64,000 nucleotides of DNA from Escallonia rubra (taxonomy: Eukaryota > Streptophyta > Magnoliopsida > Escalloniales > Escalloniaceae), in the NCBI GenBank assembly GCA_033065855.1, contig JAVXUO010002873.1, forward strand, positions 181,043 through 245,042, read 5' to 3'. The position numbers and the translations under genes are program-made. Below, piece after piece: positions 25,101-38,000 of the stretch (positions within the stretch are counted from its first letter, which is position 1; each line of letters starts with the position of its first letter). The notes beneath the pieces were generated by a model that searched no databases, was not told where the DNA came from, and worked only from the letters and a program-made list of their open reading frames with translations.

Positions 25101-27030
25101 TCCATGTAAATTCCTAAGTAGCTTCTTTTTCCTTTCAGCATGCTTTGGATTGATTTTTGCTGTGCTCCTTCATTTTAGTGAAATAGAAAAAATTGAAAGC
25201 AGGAAAAGAATCATGTAGAATGAAAGTAATGCGCAATTGTAACTATTTTCAGCATTCATGAGTGTCTACTTTCAATGTGAAATGGGTGAGGCTGATTTTC
25301 TAAGATTCTTAGAGTTACTTTAGGATGCTTCTGCTTAAGCAAATTTTACAACTTTATAAATTGAGACTTGGAAGTTACTCTTCTGCGTATTGATGTTCTG
25401 CTATTATCGACACATTGCAGATAGCCACATGGGTAACAGCGGCACGATATGGTGTTAAATTGAGCCCGTCCTTTCTTGTGCCCTCCAATTGGACAGGATG
25501 CTTGGGAGTGATGAATAACTACGAGTCTCTACTGCCAAACAAGAAAGCTCTATTTGATCTTCCAGTGGCACGAACAGCTAGTGCATATCTGACATCACTA
25601 GTACTTGCGGTAGCTGCTTTTGTGGCCGATGGAAGCTTCAATGGCGGTGATAATGCACTGTACGTTTATATATTGTCTTTCAAACCCCGTAATTCAGTAT
25701 ACGACAGTTAATAACCTTTTAATGGAGGGGGTGTTGCCTCTGTCAAATCAGGATTGCGCAGGCTTCACCACATTAAGTTTTTGAATACATGCAATATGTT
25801 GTGTGCCACTGTGCTCGTTTGTCCACATGTTTGGCATAATCGTTTGTGGATGTCAATCATTATTCTATCTGGCCGCCTCTTTTCAGTTATTATTAACCCA
25901 CTTGTGTGTTCCATTGCAGGTATATAAGGCCTCAATTCTTTTACAATAATCCGCTGCTTTCTTTCATCGAATTCGTCGTTGGCCCGTACACTGATGATCT
26001 TGGAAATGTGCTACCTTATGCGGTTGAGGGCGTGGGAGTCCCTGTTGACCCCCTTGCTTTTGCAGGACTCTTAGGTGAGTAATCAAGTAGACAGACATCC
26101 AATGCTTTTATGCAACTTGTAGTTTTGATCATAGAAGTGTTTGTTCTAATTTCTCAACAGAGTTTAAGGGATATGGCTTGACAAGTTAGTTGGAGCATCT
26201 TTTTCTTGTGTTCAATGGTCATCTTTTATACCTGACGAATCAAAACTCCGAGTATCAATGTCGAGGTGATACCTCTGAATTGAAACGGTAGCAAACTCTA
26301 AAAATATATAGTTAAAAATATTGATGATTGATGGCTGGGACGGTCCTCAACCTCGATGGTGTAACCCCCATCTTTGATAGGGTCCTAATTGGAGTTCATA
26401 ACCAATTACTGGACGAAATCAGTTTGACCTTTAAGAATTTCTGCTTTCATGTTATGAAGACTCCGCACTCTTACCGCCTTCCTCTGTGGCTGCTGCTGCT
26501 AGAAGCCTACGCAGTAGCAGCTTAATGATTTCTGGTCAATTAACCCCCAATTGAATATTATCTCTTCCTTTGTCGTGTTGCTGGCTGCTGATGAAAAAGG
26601 TGAGGAAAAGAAAGACCTGAGCAGTAGCAGCCCATTCTTGTCAGTGAATAACTCAGCCAACTTGTCTTCTGCAGGAATGGTGGTGACTTCTTTGAACCTG
26701 TTGCCATGCGGAAGACTCGAAGGAGGTCGCATTGCACAGGCCATGTTCGGTCGGAGCACCGCTACTCTGTTATCGTTCGCCACTTTCTTCCTTTTAGGAA
26801 TCGGCGGCCTGAGCGGAAGCGTCCTGTGTTTGGCATGGGGACTCTTCGCAACGTTCTTCCGAGGTGGAGAAGAAGTGCCAGCCAAGGACGAGATTACTCC
26901 GCTGGGGGACGACAGGTACGGGTGGGGGTTCGTCCTCGGCCTCATATGTTTCCTCACTCTTTTCCCAAATGGTGGAGGGACATTCTCAAGCTCATTCTTC
27001 AGTGCGCCGTATTTCAGGGGTGATTTGTGA
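22104..27030 (+). CDS. EGY3: EGY3, plastid site-2-protease homologue lacking HEXXH (6 exons, 577 aa)
   Basis: Exons are 22104-22664, 22782-22979, 24232-24456, 25421-25659, 25920-26074 and 26675-27030. They total 1734 nt with consistent phases and GT-AG introns. The first about 55 residues are Ser/Thr/Arg/His-rich, consistent with a chloroplast transit peptide. An acidic coiled stretch follows to about 187, then the conserved GNLRKPIEEVMPKLE and VCVVQPKAEMDLQFE blocks. The membrane part includes WGYVSAVALCVTTFGTIALM and GGFLTILAVSE. Active EGY1/EGY2 have HEXXH; here the equivalent site reads SEIAT (327-331), and NPDG is replaced by NLLPCG (467-472). So both zinc and catalytic motifs are lost, as known for EGY3. 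The lost motif lies across the exon 3/4 junction. Family knowledge: a heat- and salt-stress-linked pseudoprotease of chloroplast membranes. Confidence 0.95.
23698..23850. repeat. Three tandem 50-bp units in EGY3 intron 2
   Basis: GAAGTCA starts units at 23698, 23748 and 23798, an exact 50-bp period. Each continues with a CTGAGATGAAAA block and ends with AGTCCCT or TGTCCCC. Copies are moderately diverged. Confidence 0.85.
24602..24850. repeat. Two tandem 124-bp units in EGY3 intron 3
   Basis: TTACTAGCC begins units at 24602 and 24726. Both contain ATGAATTATGAACATATAAT, ATCTAAAAAAGGATTGTG, ATGTAAAATACCGGATTAAG and CTCGAGGAAGAGAGAAGTTT. Copies are almost identical, so this is recent. The right copy runs into a short open frame (to 24979) that I do not recognise. 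Confidence 0.9.
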
Positions 27031-27976
27031 AACATGCAAACGAAACAAAATGTACGATCGTTGTTGCTTTATGTAATCTAATCTCATATACGTGTTCCTT
27101 CTGTAATGTCTTCGATCTTCTTTCTTCTAGTCTGTAAAGAGAAAGACTGATCTCTGTAAAGTTGTCTCCCCAGATATGTGGAAAGACATCTTTCACTACA
27201 GTGTGTTGAACATAATGAACTTTGCTTTGTTTATTTGTGAAACGTTAAAAACATTTGTTGCAATATACTGTACATGTGTTGAATATAAAGCTTTTTAAGG
27301 ATAAACAAAGCAACAATTAGATATTCAAGAAAAAAAACGAATTTTTTTGTTTTACTTTCTTTTCCACGTAGAGAGTACAAATACTTCAAAGTTTGTCTTT
27401 GCCGGAATGTGGAGCGCCATACTTTGTCTCACCATGATGTCAAGTTCAGGTTTTCTTTTTGTTTGCATTTAATTAGTGACGACGTATGAGTTGGTAAAAG
27501 AGAATAGCAATAAATCTATATCTGTATTATATAAAGAAAATGGTTTTTTTAATTTTTATAAAAAATGGTGATACTTGACATTTTGAAAAAATTCTTAAAA
27601 AATGACACACAGTAAGAACACTAAATAGTGAATACCTATCTTAAGAAAACTTATATATCATTTTAAAATACTTATATATCATGCTTAATTTTTTTAATAA
27701 ATTTTAATTTAATAACTTTATTTTTGCACATAATATATTTTAAAAGGGCCAAACTTTTGATGTTATAAAAAAAATTATATTATTAATTTTATTTTTGCAC
27801 AAGCATCTCGTGTGTGATGATAACTCATATAAAATAAACGAAGCAATCATATAATCTAAGAGTATATAGAAAAGATGTTTTTTTACGGCAATGAGAATTA
27901 CAGTAAGAGAGTCCTTAGCGATAAATCATCGTTGTTGCTAGATGAAGTGGTTTTTTAAAAATATTTTTTTACCTTA

Positions 27977-28027
<51 letters not shown>

Positions 28028-28111
28028 TTTGATTTGATGCTGATTTATTAATTCAATAACTATTAATTATCGCTCTTACATATTAATACCATTCGTCCGC
28101 TAAAATTCTTT
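27031..28111. other. Intergenic, very AT-rich
   Basis: The EGY3 3' UTR probably covers the first 200-300 bp. The remainder is about three quarters A+T with no coding frame. It ends in the compound microsatellite described separately. Confidence 0.5.
27977..28026 (+). repeat. Compound microsatellite (CT)9(AT)8(AC)8
   Basis: Uninterrupted CT repeats at 27977-27994, AT repeats at 27995-28010 and AC repeats at 28011-28026. Confidence 0.95.
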
Positions 28112-28480
28112 TTTGCAGGGTACGGGTTTGTGATTGACCACCACTGGACTCCGGTTAGTTCAATTAAAAACCTTTCCAACTTCATCCCCAAAAGTGCCAA
28201 GCCAGTGAACCCTAGCCCGGTTTATGACCACATCACATTAACCGAAACTGGAATTCTTGCCTTTGAAAAGTGGACAAATGCTGCAAATTCCTCAAAGGAA
28301 AGGCCCTGCCCCGTCTCTGGGTGCCTAGGTGTCCACCGTAAGACGGCTCTTCCTGGGCTTTTCGGGGGGCAAACCCCTCCTTTGGCGCCGAATCCTGTCG
28401 AAACAAACGAAAAGGAAACGAAAATCAAGGAGGCACCCAAGTTGAGACATGGTAGCACTCAAAGAGTACTAATCATCTAG
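28112..28480 (+). other. Orphan GC-rich open frame upstream of PRP40A
   Basis: Open from 28112 to the TAG at 28478, about 122 codons, with no ATG at its start. It follows a TTTTTTGCAG that could be a splice acceptor. It reads GYGFVIDHHWTPVSSIKNLS and later FEKWTNAANSSKERPCPVSG, KTALPGLFGGQTPPLAPNPV and ends QRVLII. Base composition is near 50% GC between flanks nearer 25-30%, and the opposite strand is also open for 78 codons. I do not recognise it. Options are a captured exon, an organelle-derived insertion, or the upstream exon or promoter of PRP40A. It sits only 570 bp from the PRP40A ATG. Confidence 0.35.
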
Positions 28481-28494
28481 CTACTCTTCGAGCA

Positions 28495-29051
28495 TACTGT
28501 GCGCCTTTAATCGCAATTTCGAAACCCTAGTTTCGATTGCACGGTGCGTGTTGATCGTGGCACCGCCAGTAATTGTAAGTGCACAGTAATTGTGTAAAGC
28601 TCTCAAACTGCATGCAGTTCAAATTCTTGATCGCGTGTTGTCTTGAAGGACGGAATTTCCATTGAGATAAATTCTCCTGAAAAAAAAAATTAACTTCAGC
28701 TTCGAACAAACTTGATTTTGAATAGATTTTCTTTCTTATTTTAGCTGAAGTGGCAAGATATATATGTCCATTGCTACGACATCATTGCTTATTATACTTT
28801 TTAAGTGAGAGAAATGTGGGTTTCCTTTTTCCCCTTTATTAGAAACAAAGGAATGTGATCTTTGAAACGGAACTGAATTCCACTTACTGAAAATAATAGC
28901 GTTAAAAGCGTACCCCATATTATCGTTATTTTCTTAACACAATACCTGTTGATATAGTTGTGTGCCTAACTAGAAATTCCACTTCTATACAGTTTCAGGG
29001 GAATTTATCCACTGCCATTAACGTTACTTTAGAGACTGGGCTCTTACTAGG
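28495..29051 (+). promoter_or_regulatory. Candidate PRP40A 5' UTR with an intron
   Basis: 28495-28574 has the look of a plant 5' UTR (TTTCGAAACCCTAG) and ends at a GTAAGT donor at 28575. Acceptors TATACAG (ending 28992) and TTTCAG (ending 28998) lie just before the ATG at 29052. A 5' UTR intron of about 420 bp is therefore possible. Inferred from splice signals only. Confidence 0.3.
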
Positions 29052-32000
29052 ATGGCCAATAATCCACAGTTTACTGGCATTCAGGTATTTGTTACCTCAG
29101 TTATCTACTCTCAGTTTTGACATGAGTTTATTAGGTTTGTTGAGTCGTTAATGATGATAACACACCTCATATGCGCACAATATATATTGACAAGAACTGG
29201 TTTAGACAAACTCTAACTTCCCAATTCAGCACGCGTTGAACTTCCCCATGCATTTTGTGCGGCGTTACCACTTTTTACATATTAGTAAAGGATATGCATC
29301 CTAAAGTGTGCTTCATATGATAGTAGTTGAAAGGCTTGTAAATTTACCAGTGAAGGCTTCCCTTGGTTCAAAAGTGTTGAAATCCTGGACCAATCATTGA
29401 TAAGGTATTAAGGTTTTACTTATCAAGGGTAAGGTAGTGCTGTTAGGAAATAGCACTATGGAAGGATTCTGAATCTTCTTCATCTTGAACTTCTTTTGAG
29501 GATTCAATTAGGTCAACAAACATGTGTTCAAAGAAAGAAATCTGCAACGTTTGTCAAAAGTAAGTTGGAGATGAGGGGATACATGTTAGCCGAACAAGAA
29601 GTCATATAATATCAATTATTTGATTGAATCTCATGCCTTCAGGCTTGCCTAGCTTTATATTCCTATATCAAAACAATCCTCTTCCCTTCCTCAACCAAAA
29701 AAGAAAACCTTGAATTGGAAATTGTTTTTCAAAGTATTCAAACAGAGCCATTAACCCATTATTGGAACTTTAGGACTTGACAATATTCATATGTTGAAAG
29801 AATCTAAAACCAAGGTGTCATTGAGTTAAGGAACCTACAAACTTTGGTTCTTACTTTTTGTGTGAATCCTAAGGATTTTAAACTCGTACAGAACTAACGG
29901 GTTTCTAGAATTCTCTAGTCTGATCTGTGTTTGTAATTTAGAGTTGGCTCTCGCATCTATCCTTTGGAAGTTGTAACTATTGTATACTGTTAGATTGTAT
30001 TCTAATTATTTTTCTTCTGCTTATTATTTCCTTTCTTTTTGGCTGCTTGAAGCCTCCCTTTCCTCCTATTGCTCCATTGGGTCCTCCTCAGAATGCTCTT
30101 CCATCCATGCCAATGCAAGTAGGTGTTTCTTCTTTTTGTTGTTTGATTGTGACCTGTATATGTATTTATATTTACTTAGTTTTAGATATGTTACTGGTTG
30201 AACTTTGCTGCAGTTTCGGCCTACAGTTCCACCCCAGCAGCCACCACCATATGTTCCGGTGGCTTCTCAACAATATATGTCTGTTATGAGGTCAAACATT
30301 GGAGTGCCTTCTCACCCACAGTTTTCTCAGCCAATGCCGCAGTTGCCTGTGAGACCTGGTCAGGCAGGACATGGTCTGCCACCAGCACAGTCATTTCCAG
30401 TGCCTGATCTTCAACCAAACAGACCTATTATTTCTGTTTCACCCCAGCCTCTTCAAACTGCTCAGATACCAAGTAACTATATGCCTGGTGTAGGTGGTCC
30501 ACGAGGGCCTCTATCATCAACATATCCTGTAAGATATTGTGAGCATGCTATTGTTGACCACTTCAGATCAGTCCATTATCTTCCATGCTTGACGTTATTT
30601 GTTTGTATTGTGTCAGTTATCTGCATCTCCCCGTGGCCAACTACATATAAACACAGAGTCCACAGGCCAGTATCAGGCAGTATCCCAGACAAATTTGCCC
30701 GGTTTTTCTGCTGATGGACAATCTTGGATGTCTGGAAGCCAGAGTATAAAGTCTGTTACACCTGTGAAGCAGACAGGAGAACAAATATCAGTTGCTGCTA
30801 CTGCGCCTGTAAGAACCTACATTTAGTAGTTTTTATTTTCCTATATATTGGAAGTTTATGTCTAGCACTTAGCCCGTGCAATTAATGCTATTTTGTATGT
30901 ATATCCTGGATAATTTCAGGCAGCATTGGTCCAGCCTAAACCCATTGCAATGCCTCCATCTGAGTGGATTGAACACACTTCTCGCGATGGAAAGAGGTAT
31001 GTGATTCTCTGAAGTGCAGTTTCATGCTTCAGTCAGCTTGTGGCCGCTTCAGTATGACGCTTTTATTATATGTTCATATAGTTCTTTGGGCTGATGCTGT
31101 CTGAGAATTATGTCATGCTAGCCCCTTCGTGGTTATGGGATTGGTATCTCCTTTGCTGGACCCTTTCAATAAATACCCATTTGAGTGGATGTGTTTTGTT
31201 TTAACTGACTTTCATTTGACTTGGGTGGGGGGCCATTTTTAGTTTGGGAAATTGTCACCATTTTGATGTTTCTGAATTTTTTGTAAAGTGAAGTCTTGCT
31301 TGTCAAGCTTTTCTGGCATCCTTCTGCCGGAAAACTTCTGAAGAAAATTTTGTAAACCTTATTGATTGAATAATGTCCCACACTGCCTTTGTAATTGTCT
31401 CTAACAATAATTAGAGGGTTGCAACTTATATTTAGCATTCTGGCTTATGTATCGACTGACGCCTATAGCTGGTATTTAGATTCATGAAGACATCCATTTT
31501 GAGGTTTGATCCTTCTTTAGTTAACTACAAAAGCAGGCTCGTCATGAACATTTGACTGGTATATGATGACCTTATCCTTAAAGTGTCCTTGCTTTTATTG
31601 CACTGTGTTTAACGAACTTGTCATATGATTTTTCAGATATTATTACAACAGAAGAACGAGATTATCTAGCTGGGAGAAGCCTCTAGAATTAATGACAGCA
31701 ATTGAGGTGAGCCATAATTGCCCAGTTGCCTTCTGTATATGTCAAACTCTGCTCATTTTTCCTGGTTTTTTAAACACGTTGAAGCAGTTCATTGATCTTG
31801 TTACTTGCAAATATAGCATCTTCTTGTTTTAAGTTAACTGTGCTATCATTCAAGCAAGTATGCTTGTATTGTTATTCCTTTCTGTAGTATTGAAGTCTTT
31901 GTTTGGACTATTACTTGTCATGCATCCTTTTGTTTGTTTGGCAAAGAATGTAGGAATCATTGAGCCAAATAATTTCTGTTAGCCTAGGTCAGTTCTGGAT

Positions 32001-35000
32001 GGTACATTTTATTATTTTGCACCCTATCAACACTGCGTGTACGCTTTTATCCAAAACCAGAAGCAACACATTACAGAACTTTTTGTTTTGTTTGAGAGAA
32101 AAAATTATGTTTGCTTGTCACCAAGAAATTCAAGTCCGTGATTAGTTTCCTCTAACTTTGTGTCACTTTACTGGGTTGCTGATAACTTCCTTATCCAACT
32201 TATGTATGGATATGAATGTGAATAACGATAGACTTTCTATTCCTCAAACCGTGTTCTCACGTGTTCATACAACTTTTTCAGTATCTCTAAAAGGCTATTA
32301 GTTAGATGGTGGATTCATTAAATTCAAAATTCATATTGTGGATTAAATTGCTATCATCTCATGACTTGGTTGACTTCTATAGCGTTTAAGGTGCTTACAG
32401 GTACATGCTGTGCTACTCTATTGAGAGGTAGGCAATGCTGTGGGTCTTTGCTGCTTGCTGTACCCACTAACTTGTTTTAATGTTAGTAAATTCTGTCATA
32501 AATTATGTTCTTGATTGGTATAACAATGTTGGCATAATTATTTCTTGCTTCTTTAGTGATTATGCTGTTCTCTTGTTTTGTCATTTCTCATATTTTATCG
32601 CTTAGTTTGTTCTCTTTCAAGAGAAAAGAAGAAATAGGAAAATCCGTAATTTCATACATACATCTATCACGACACAACAATCCCAAGAATTTCACCAAAA
32701 ATGTAGTCTTGATGCTAATGAAACTTGGCATGTCAAGCATAGAAAGGCCCTTTTTTGGGGCTGATCTGGGGCCGTCCACATCACAGAATGGATGGGCGGG
32801 ATCTCATTTGTTTTTTGAAAACATGAAGATTAACCTTCTCTTTTTGTAGCGGTCTGAAAGGATTACAACCGTGCCAAACTAATTAGAAAATACCGGCCAT
32901 GTCCCTGTAACGAACCATAGAAACAGTAGCCTTTGGTTGGGATATTATGCTTCTACAGAAGCAAACCATAAGCTTCAATTTTATTCTTTGGCAGAAAATA
33001 TTTTTTCCTTACAATTTCTGCCACTTCAGGTTCATTTATTTAGCCACCAATCATTCATCCTTTAAGGCCTTAACCATAGGATGCAAATCCAAAGTCATGC
33101 ACCCAGGGAATTCTCAATATTATAGAGGTCAGTTCCTTTTCCTCATAAGAGAACACCCCCCAATCTTTCTCCTCTCTCCTTCCTTCTTCGTCAGTAATCG
33201 TCTCTTTCCTATTCAAATCAAAACAAATTAGGTTTTGATAGATTCCAAAGATCCATGTCTCATTGTTCAATAACCCTTGGCAAGAGAGATCAGAGATCTA
33301 AAAACAGATCTGAGTTGAGTCAATAACAAGCAAATCTTTAGAGGTCTCTAAAAATACTTATAAATCTACTTAAAAACTTCGGCAGCATTGACGACCGGTG
33401 ATTGGGCGGGGTTGTCACCACCGTGATCTAATTGAAATGAGTTTTTCGGATCAGTTTGATTACATATATTACTATCGGGTTCTTTTCTAATGCTGGCTTT
33501 AAGGTGGTTAGATATGAAGACTAGTGGTGACGAAAATGATGACTGTGGGTCTGGTATTGCACATAGTAAGAAAGAGGGTGTTGTTGCTCGCTAACTGCCC
33601 AGCTTTGTTTTTCAAGAAAAAGATGCACCTACCGCTACAAAGGTGGTCTCCGTGTTTTCTAAATCTGGACTGTCTAGTATGTGACGCGGAAGATCCTAGA
33701 TCCGCTGGGGAAAAGGGCCTTTTTTTCCACGATTGCTGTGGATCACCTCCCCCTCCCTCCCTTCTCTCTCCAAAATAACCCCCACCAAGACCCCACTAGA
33801 CGCATACACACACACGAGATAAACATATATAAGTATACATGTACATAGTTGAGGAGAGGTAAAATTAAACGCCCTTAAATTCGCAATATAGTTGAACTTA
33901 CTCATCATCATTTCAAAGAAAAACACCTCAGCGAAGTTTGTGAAAAACTAGGGATTTGTTGGAGCAATTGTAACTCATTTTACTGGAGTTAAATCGTCCT
34001 GGGGTGGTAGGGTGGAGGAAGCGACCCGATGAAACGCCAGCGCTATCCGTGTCCTTAAGTTGAATATGGTTCGCTGTTGACATGTTAGCACCAGGCATGC
34101 CATTACCTTGTCTGGGATGGTCCTTATCGACATGGATTTAATTGAGGGTGCACGAGCTGCAATTATTTCATTAAAAAGGTGCTATAACCTGTAGATTGCA
34201 TAGCTCAAGTTGAAGTTTTCATGTCTGTTTTCTGCCGAAAAGAAGTGAATTGAAGTCACTCGAGTGCAACTGCAAATTTCTTTTAGGGGTGGGAGGAATT
34301 CCTGGTTTTGTTCTTGGTAACTTTAGAGGTAACCAAAGAACAACCCATGCATATTGCGTCTAGGTATTAGTTTGCACTACTATTTCTATAGTTCAGAAAT
34401 TTTGCATTTCTCTATTACTAAGGAGATTCATTTTGCGCTGTCTGCATTCTATTCAACATATGTCTTCCTGAAGGCTTTGCTAAATTCTTTTACTTGATGA
34501 AGTATATTGTGGTTTCTATGTTGAGTTTCTGCTTACTCAGTTTTTGTATTATGAACAGAGGGCAGATGCAACCACTGACTGGAGGGAAGTTACAAGTCCT
34601 GATGGAAGAAAGTGTGTAATTTTGTGATATAATGAGTTTTAGTTCATTAAGATCTAGGTTTAGAAACATTTATAACCACTTTTCACCCTGACAATTAGCG
34701 AATATTATATGGATTAACTTCCTTGCAGGTATTACTATAATAGGGTGATCAAACAATCAAAGTGGACGATTCCCGATGAAGTCAAGGTTTCATCTGCTCA
34801 AAAAAGCTGTGTTTGCCCTATTTTTCTTCCATTACCCCTTATTCTGATTGGATATATACATGCAGTTTGCTCGTGATAAAGTGAAAGCAGAACCTATCAA
34901 TGGAAACCAGGAATCTAGCACGGATGTAAAGATCCATGCTCCATCTGCTGTTTCCCTTGATGAGATCAAATCATCATCTCCCAATGCAGCTAGCTCATGT

Positions 35001-38000
35001 TCCCCAGCTCATGAGCTCGCCTCAAGCCCAACGCCAGTGGCACCCGTTGTTGCAGTTGCTAATCCAGGATCTATGGTGACTTCTGGGTCATCGGCCTTAC
35101 CAATGGAATCTCCAATTATCGCGACAAATGAAATTGCAATGCCGACACTTGCTGAAACTGCACCACCTACTGCTGCTGCTGCAGAAAGCGCCGGAATTTC
35201 TCTTGCCGTGACCAATACTGTTACAACGCTAATGTATATACTTTAATTCCTTCGTATGATGTGGAAATAGTTTCAGTAATTGATGCAATAAAATTTCATT
35301 GTGAACTCTTGTAGGAGTAGTTCTGATAAAAGTTCAGCCAAGGATGTTGTAACTGCTGGATATGGAGTTTCTGAAGGGGATGTAGAGGTATATTTCGTAC
35401 TATCTGTACTCTGTGCTCAGTTAAAAAGTAATATCTTCTCGTGGCAAATTGATCCTGATATTTTTTTTTTTGAAGGAGTCCAAGAAAGGCACCAGCATGG
35501 CCGAAAAGGTCAATGTAACTGTAGTGGAAGAGAAAACTATTGAGCAGGAACCCTTGGCTTACGAGAATAAATTGGTATACATCTAGCCTTAGAATTGCTG
35601 CAGTTTATCTTTTTGGTTTGTGGGTACTACAGTGTCGTATCTCTGGCTGTAGGAGGCAAAAAATGCATTTAAAACACTTATGGAAACTGCAAATGTTGGG
35701 TCTGACTGGACTTGGGATCAGGTAATTTTCAAGTTCCCTTTTCCTTTTGCGTATGATTCATGGTTGGTGAGTCCAGCCATTCATAGAAGTCATTGACCTC
35801 ACTTATGAATCCATTAGGCCATGAGAGTAATTATTAATGACCGAAGGTATGGTGCTCTTAGATCACTTGGAGAACGGAAGCAAGCTTTTAATGAGGTAAA
35901 CTTTTACCTCGATGAATTTGTCGAACTGTCCTTGTTACTTTCTGTTCTCATCGTTGAATTGCCAAATGTTGCTTCCTTTGTTTGTAGTGAACTTTTTATT
36001 GAGTATGTTTGTAACTTTGTGTTTCAGTTCTTAGGAAAAAAGAAGAAACAGGAAGCAGAAGAGAGGCGTACTAAACAGAAAAAAGCACGGGAAGATTTCA
36101 AGAAAATGTTGGGAGTATGTTTCTGTAGAATCTACTACTTGGCTCATGACATTGTTTTCCATTGAAATAAGTGTTGCTTGACCAGATTAAGTGTTCTTCC
36201 TTCTCACAGTCTTTTTCTTTGCCCCAATTTTTTCCAGGAGTCCGCAGAGCTGACATCTTCCACAAGATGGAGGTCTATGTCTTCTCCTACGTGAAAATTT
36301 GATCTCTCTCTCTACCTATCTATCTATCTTTCTGCCTTTTTTTTTACCTGTTAACCTTTTTCCTGTCATTTTCTGTACATTATTGTTGTTTTTGAAACTG
36401 TTTAAGTTAATGTTTTCACATATCAACGTGATCGCTTTTCTGTACTGATTGTAAATTTTAACTCTCGTTTTAGCAAAGCAATATTTACTTTTGAAGAAGA
36501 TGAACGTTTTAAAGCTGTCGAACGACCAAAAGACCGTGATGACCTTTTTGAGGATTTTATTGCCGGCCTTGAGAAAAAGGTGAGCTTCTGAATTAGCTTA
36601 TCTGACTGTGTAAAAATCTTGGAGTCTCATTCAGTGATGTAACTTTAGAGAGAGTGACTCTTAACATCGGTAATAGTAGGTGTTCTGCTATGTGTCCTAT
36701 TTGACTCAACATAAACAATACTTCTACAGGTAATTTCCTGTGTTTCCTCTTTCATCTTTCATTGTTGTCTATAATGAATACTGTCAATGAAGTAGTCATC
36801 GTAAACGTGAATATACTGTGACTTCTCCTTTCCTTTAAGCGTGCAAGATATGAATTTCTTATATTCTTACTTCTACATCGAATCAGTTTCTTAGAATTAG
36901 CACGAACAAAAAGTTTTCGTGGGGCAACTTGTTGTATGTTTGATGCTGGCTACTGTTGTTGGTATGCTAAACGTGTATGTCAAAGGTTTGGCCTATGGTA
37001 TTAAGAGCCAGACCTCTAAGCTATGTGTTCAAATGGTTTAGGAACGGGCAAAGGCATTGGAGGACCATAAACGAAATAGAATGGAGTACGTCGAGTTTTT
37101 GAAATCTTGTGACTTCATCAAGGTACTATTCAATTTCCTCATAGCGGGACTGGTGTATATACTTTCTTTTTAGATCAATTTTTTTCTTAATAATTACCAT
37201 TGCTCTTCAGGCTAGCAGCCAGTGGCGAAAAGTTCAAGACCGTTTGGAGACCGATGAAAGGTGCTTACGCCTTGAAAAAATTGATCGCTTAGAAATTTTC
37301 CAGGTAGTATCCGCCGTCATCTTATCCCAAAAAAAAAAAGGATTTGTCAGTGACGTGTCTACATCGTTTAGTTGCTGGCCCACTAATTTTGATACGTCTC
37401 AGGAATATGTGCGTGACCTAGAGAAGGAAGAGGAGGAGGAGCGGAAACTACGGATGGTACCTCAACCACAAATGCCTTCATCATATTGGTCCTTTACTAA
37501 ATTTTAAAGGCCTGTACTTATCTCTCTCCCTCATAATATCACAGGAAGAATCGAGAAAAACGGAGCGGAAAAACCGTGATGAGTTTCGGAAGTTGATGGA
37601 AGGGCATGTTGCCTCAGGCACACTTACTGCAAAAACTCACTGGCGTGACTATTGCATGAAGGTTAGTGGTTGATATTCTTACTTTTACCCAGGTGTATTC
37701 AGTTTCTGCTAACTTAGATGGTAGATATTAGTTGTTCATGCCTAGCTTTATGAAGTTTTTTTCTGTATTATTTTAGGTTAAAGATTTACCTGCATATCTG
37801 GCTGTCTCGTCAAACACCTCAGGAGCAACTGCAAAAGATCTGTTTGAAGATGTTGTGGAGGAGCTAGAAAAACAGGTGACAATACCTTGATTTGCCTCAA
37901 CTGAACTTAATTACTCCACCAACAATGGTTAGATAATTAGTTCTCCGCACTAAGTCGTTTCCTAAATTAATTAAATTAAAGACAGAGCAAAGAACACGTT

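Noticed and set aside
26499..27035. 178-aa minus-strand frame over the last EGY3 exon
   Set aside because: Shadow of the EGY3 coding exon, and no family match on the minus strand.
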